A stretch of DNA of 64,000 nucleotides from CAWEWH01 sp963812775. Its GTDB lineage: Bacteria > Pseudomonadota > Alphaproteobacteria > Rhizobiales > Beijerinckiaceae. The notes below the pieces were generated by a model. The model worked only from the letters and a program-made list of their open reading frames with translations, searched no databases and was not told where the DNA came from. The stretch lies in NCBI GenBank assembly GCA_963812775.1, contig CAWEWH010000007.1, forward strand, positions 1,240,001 through 1,304,000. The letters are read 5' to 3'. Positions 63,281 through 64,000 of this stretch are shown here, in pieces; the first letter of the stretch is position 1; every line of letters starts with the position of its first letter. The position numbers and the translations under genes are program-made.

Positions 63281-63511
63281 CTACCGCGCCTTGGCGAGCT
63301 GGGCGGGGACGTTGGCCGTCGCGGGCGTCGGCGTGGGTCCCGTCATATTGACGGCCGCCCCGATGACGATGGCGAGAGCGATGCCGGCATAGAGCGCCAG
63401 GGGCGAGAAGGCAGCGAGCCCCGGCAGACCACTGCCGCGCAACCGTTCCGCCCGCGCGACCTGCGTCGCGATGGCCTCACGCGTCTCGTACATCGTCGCT
63501 GCATCGCTCAT
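63281..63511 (-). CDS. Small membrane protein of unknown function
   Basis: A 76-residue protein beginning MSDAATMYETREAIATQVARAERLRG, with one membrane helix (LALYAGIALAIVIGAAVNM, about residues 37-56) and a Pro/Ala/Thr-rich tail. AGGAG is five to six bases before the ATG at 63511, a good ribosome site that favours this start over an ATG at 63619. No family is recognised. It is divergent from the SnoaL-like gene, with 196 bases between. Confidence 0.7.
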   Translation of the reverse strand: MSDAATMYETREAIATQVARAERLRGSGLPGLAAFSPLALYAGIALAIVIGAAVNMTGPTPTPATANVPAQLAKAR

Positions 63512-63707
63512 GGGGTTCTCCTGCCCGCTGATCCCAGTGCGCGTGTTGTGGAACACATCGTCGGGGGTCGTCTGTGCGGCGGCGCACATTACGACTGGCG
63601 CGACGCTGTCGCGGGGCATTCCGATGCGAGCACAAGAAGCGGAGCGCGCCGGCGCGCCCCACCCCCTAAGTCTTGGCCATCAGCAATCGCACGGAAGGGA
63701 CCGCAAG

Positions 63708-64000
63708 ATGAGCAAGGAACAGGACAACAAGGCCATCGTCGGCCGCTGGTTCACGGAATTCTGGGGCGAGACATGCAATCTCGGCGTCGTCGACGACCTT
63801 GCCGCCCCCGACATGCTGCTCAAATATTCGCTGCACGAGCCGCGCCGCGGCCGCGACGACATCAAGGCGTTCATGACCGACTTCCGCCGCGCCTTCCCGG
63901 ACCTGAAATTCTGGGGCACTGCCGATCTCATCGCCGAGGGCGATTATGTGGTCGGCCGTTGGGAAGGCGGCGGCACCCACAAGGGCCCGGCCTTCAGCGA
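63708..64000 (+). CDS. SnoaL-like polyketide cyclase / ester cyclase family protein (3' truncated by window edge)
   Basis: The first 97 codons are visible: MSKEQDNKAIVGRWFTEFWG, then LAAPDMLLKYSLHEPRRGRDDIKAFMTDFRRAFPDLKF and EGDYVVGRWEGGGTHKGPAF. This is the NTF2-like fold of the SnoaL family, whose conserved GRDDIKAF, FPDL and GTHKGPA segments are present. Members range from cyclases to hydrolases and many are uncharacterised. The window ends before the C-terminus. GAAGGGACC precedes the ATG. Confidence 0.85.
   Translation, partial: MSKEQDNKAIVGRWFTEFWGETCNLGVVDDLAAPDMLLKYSLHEPRRGRDDIKAFMTDFRRAFPDLKFWGTADLIAEGDYVVGRWEGGGTHKGPAFS

Noticed and set aside
1..64000. tRNA, rRNA or CRISPR features
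   Set aside because: Reading through the gaps showed no cloverleaf with CCA-end context, no conserved rRNA segments and no regularly spaced repeats; the repeats present are isolated palindromes.

Overview
The window is GC-rich, densely coded bacterial chromosome that looks like an alphaproteobacterium of the Hyphomicrobiales (Bradyrhizobium/Xanthobacteraceae-like). The basis is the gene neighbourhoods (purF with an SDR, der with a YfgM-like protein), several TRAP, tricarboxylate (Tct) and peptide transporters, a pqq cluster beside a PQQ alcohol dehydrogenase, and the intergenic palindromes beginning GTCATGGCCGG and GCATGATCCCGAAAA. This assignment is inference. No tRNA, rRNA or CRISPR array was found.

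Layout. 0-7.6 kb: end of purF, two palindromes, an SDR, der, a TPR-like membrane protein, an NnrU protein, and a PAS hybrid histidine kinase divergent from a REC-EAL protein with a degenerate EAL domain. 7.6-14 kb: a minus-strand operon iorA-iorB-paaK-dpgC-like, which could turn aryl-pyruvates or aryl-acetates into arylacetyl-CoA and then oxidise them without a cofactor. 14-22 kb: alpha/beta hydrolases, a DUF3237 protein, a complete TRAP transporter, an FkbM methyltransferase and a carboxymuconolactone-decarboxylase-like protein. 22-30 kb: a seven-gene operon (gamma-glutamyltransferase, DUF1028, Opp/Dpp ABC transporter) for peptide or gamma-glutamyl compound uptake. 30-33.5 kb: a tripartite tricarboxylate transporter with its binding protein on the opposite strand. 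33.7-40 kb: pqqABCDE converging on a PQQ alcohol dehydrogenase (lanthanide-type Asp pair), a cytochrome c and an XoxJ-like binding protein. 40-46 kb: P450, Tat-type amidohydrolase, gluconokinase, nitronate monooxygenase and a TauD dioxygenase. 46-55 kb: two zinc peptidases enclosing two transglutaminases and a circularly permuted ATP-grasp/alpha-E fusion, a conserved set of unknown biochemical product. 55-60 kb: a 2-hydroxyacyl-CoA lyase-like ThDP enzyme, a class III CoA transferase and an SDR. 58-63 kb: three palindromic repeat units, one of which carries a GIY-YIG nuclease gene between perfect 33-bp inverted repeats, with a LexA-like box beside it. 60-64 kb: uncharacterised envelope proteins and the start of a SnoaL-like protein.

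Many reading frames are broken by single-base indels, nearly all insertions, while protein motifs on both sides stay intact. They are densest in pqqB-E (about 34.6-36.6 kb). The pattern suggests consensus or assembly errors rather than gene decay, so the broken genes are annotated as full-length CDSs with frameshifts noted.

The strongest candidates for a new system are the GIY-YIG gene inside perfect inverted repeats with gene-less relatives nearby (a possible REPIN-RAYT analogue), the iorAB-paaK-dpgC operon, and the transglutaminase/ATP-grasp/alpha-E cluster flanked by zinc peptidases instead of the usual proteasome-like Anbu.
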